Shown: positions 62,632 through 64,000 of the stretch, piece by piece
Layout: the number at the start of each line of letters is the position of its first letter
Numbering within the stretch: the stretch's first letter is position 1
Assembly: GCA_022548915.1 (NCBI GenBank)
Contig: JAKZES010000003.1
Location: 1-64,000, forward strand
Direction of reading: 5' to 3'
Length of the DNA stretch: 64,000 bases
DNA from: Verrucomicrobiaceae bacterium E54
GTDB taxonomy: Bacteria; Verrucomicrobiota; Verrucomicrobiia; Verrucomicrobiales; Akkermansiaceae
Program-made: the position numbers and the translations under genes
Notes under the pieces: generated by a model
The model's database searches: none
What the model was told of the DNA's origin: nothing
The model's input: only the letters and a program-made list of their open reading frames with translations

Positions 62632-64000
62632 ATGAATCCTCGAAACTCTCTCAGGCGGGTGGCTCCCTTGCTGCTCGTTCTCGGTGTGCTGAACTCGACT
62701 CGGTTGGCCGCTGCGCCGTCGGATCAGGTCTGGCACATCCCCTTTGCGCAGCAGGTGCCCGAGAACAATGGGGGAACTTCGAATTTCTTCCAGATGCGGA
62801 CTCCCTACGTGGAGATCGATCCGGCGGGAACGTTCACGGTGTATCAGGGCTTCTTCAAGAATGGGGGAGTCAATGGGGATCAGAACGGTGGTCAAGTGTA
62901 CTACCGCAACGCCAGCACGGCCGGAGCCTGGCAGTCGTTGCCGCTCGGGTTCCACGCCAACGAGGGCGGAAACCAGTTCTGGAAGGCCACCGTCGATCTG
63001 GGGCCGGGGGGGCTCGATGCCGGGGACGACGACGTGATCGAATACTACATTCTGGTCACCTTCACCGGCGGGAGCCCTTCCGACACGTACATTCATGGTG
63101 GTGATCTCGATCCAGGCTTCGGCAACCAGTTGGTGACCGACATCGAGTCGGGCGCGCAGGCCAGCCCGTATTCGTTCCGCAACCGGCCGGCCTGGATCTT
63201 CCATGCGGACAATCGGGTAATCAATGGCGACGACGTCGAGTTCTGGTCCAAGGTCGGCTACATCGGCGACGTCAACGACCCCTCCACCCGCTGGGCCAAT
63301 GCAGGGAGCGTCTATTTCACGACCGACGGTACCGATCCGGACGGCTCGCTCGGTTCGCCCGCGGGTACCTCGCAGGCCGTTGCGTTCACCTACAACGGGC
63401 CCGAGCAGAACGAAATCGACCAAGGCAGCGTGACCGGTGGCCGCGGCATGTGGTGGCGCGCCACCGCCACGGATCTCCTCCAGGGATTGCCGCTCGGTGC
63501 CACCATTCGCTACAAGGTCGGCTTCTGGAACACCGACACCAACGAGGAAAAGTTCGCCGATCACAACGCAGGTACCAACGACCAGATCTTCTCCTTCACC
63601 AACGGCTCCGTCGGCGACCCGGCTCTCACCGTTTCGACGGCCACCACCGGCACGCTGAATGGCGACTACACCACCTCGAAACTCTATGTCGATGAGATCG
63701 CCGGAGATTCCATTCCCGTCACCGTCGTCTTCGAGCCGGGCGAGCCGAACATCACGCCCGGCAGCGTGGAGGTGGTCACGAACCTGAACCAGCGCCACCG
63801 CACCGACACCGACAAGAACGCCAACGGCATTTCCGACGGTCAGGAATACAACCAGACCGAGGCGATCATCGGGCCATCCACCGACGATACCTATTACTAC
63901 CAGGCTCATGCCATGAACACAACCGGCACGCCGGGTCAGTACTCAGCGGTCATCCAGGCGACCAAGACCGGCGCCTACCGGCTGACGGCTCGGTGGAAGG
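62632..64000 (+). CDS. Large secreted protein, N-terminal part (truncated by window edge)
   Basis: ATG at 62632; signal peptide MNPRNSLRRVAPLLLVLGVLNSTRLAAA, then multiple beta domains; open to 64000, so absent from the ORF track. Confidence 0.8.
   Translation, partial: MNPRNSLRRVAPLLLVLGVLNSTRLAAAPSDQVWHIPFAQQVPENNGGTSNFFQMRTPYVEIDPAGTFTVYQGFFKNGGVNGDQNGGQVYYRNASTAGAWQSLPLGFHANEGGNQFWKATVDLGPGGLDAGDDDVIEYYILVTFTGGSPSDTYIHGGDLDPGFGNQLVTDIESGAQASPYSFRNRPAWIFHADNRVINGDDVEFWSKVGYIGDVNDPSTRWANAGSVYFTTDGTDPDGSLGSPAGTSQAVAFTYNGPEQNEIDQGSVTGGRGMWWRATATDLLQGLPLGATIRYKVGFWNTDTNEEKFADHNAGTNDQIFSFTNGSVGDPALTVSTATTGTLNGDYTTSKLYVDEIAGDSIPVTVVFEPGEPNITPGSVEVVTNLNQRHRTDTDKNANGISDGQEYNQTEAIIGPSTDDTYYYQAHAMNTTGTPGQYSAVIQATKTGAYRLTARWK

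Noticed and set aside
1-64000. tRNA, rRNA, riboswitch or phage genes
   Set aside because: None recognised by eye; short RNAs could have been missed without tRNAscan/Infernal.

Overview
64 kb of high-GC bacterial chromosome. Gene content and protein style suggest a Verrucomicrobiota (Verrucomicrobiaceae-like) genome, but this is inferred without any search. Most of the window is ordinary: housekeeping genes (rnr, uppS, purA, carA, comF, accD, folC, dprA, thrS, infC), secreted carbohydrate-active genes (sulfatase, sialate O-acetylesterase, beta-helix protein, GH2, GH95, two DUF1080 proteins), a small polysaccharide/glycosyltransferase cluster (40.4-46.6 kb), a FabZ/AMP-ligase/ketosynthase cluster with a catalytically dead KS partner (12.4-18.4 kb), and several intact or decaying toxin-antitoxin loci. 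The most interesting signals are non-coding. (1) Several intergenic spacers consist largely of 7-, 8- or 9-bp iterated units with a different unit in each place, mostly directly upstream of start codons in co-directional minus-strand gene runs and sometimes as inverted pairs. (2) A 37-bp tandem repeat block runs into the rnr stop codon. (3) Several dispersed hairpin elements are present. Other points: infC has no canonical start codon (ATC proposed at 38449) and has lost the rpmI-rplT neighbourhood; ThrRS lacks the TGS domain; an IS630-type transposase remnant has a TGA where Trp is expected; a decayed copy of the CNT transporter 3' end lies next to an internally deleted VapC. No CRISPR array, rRNA or tRNA was recognised. 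Coordinates come from the supplied ORF track plus hand-trimmed starts.
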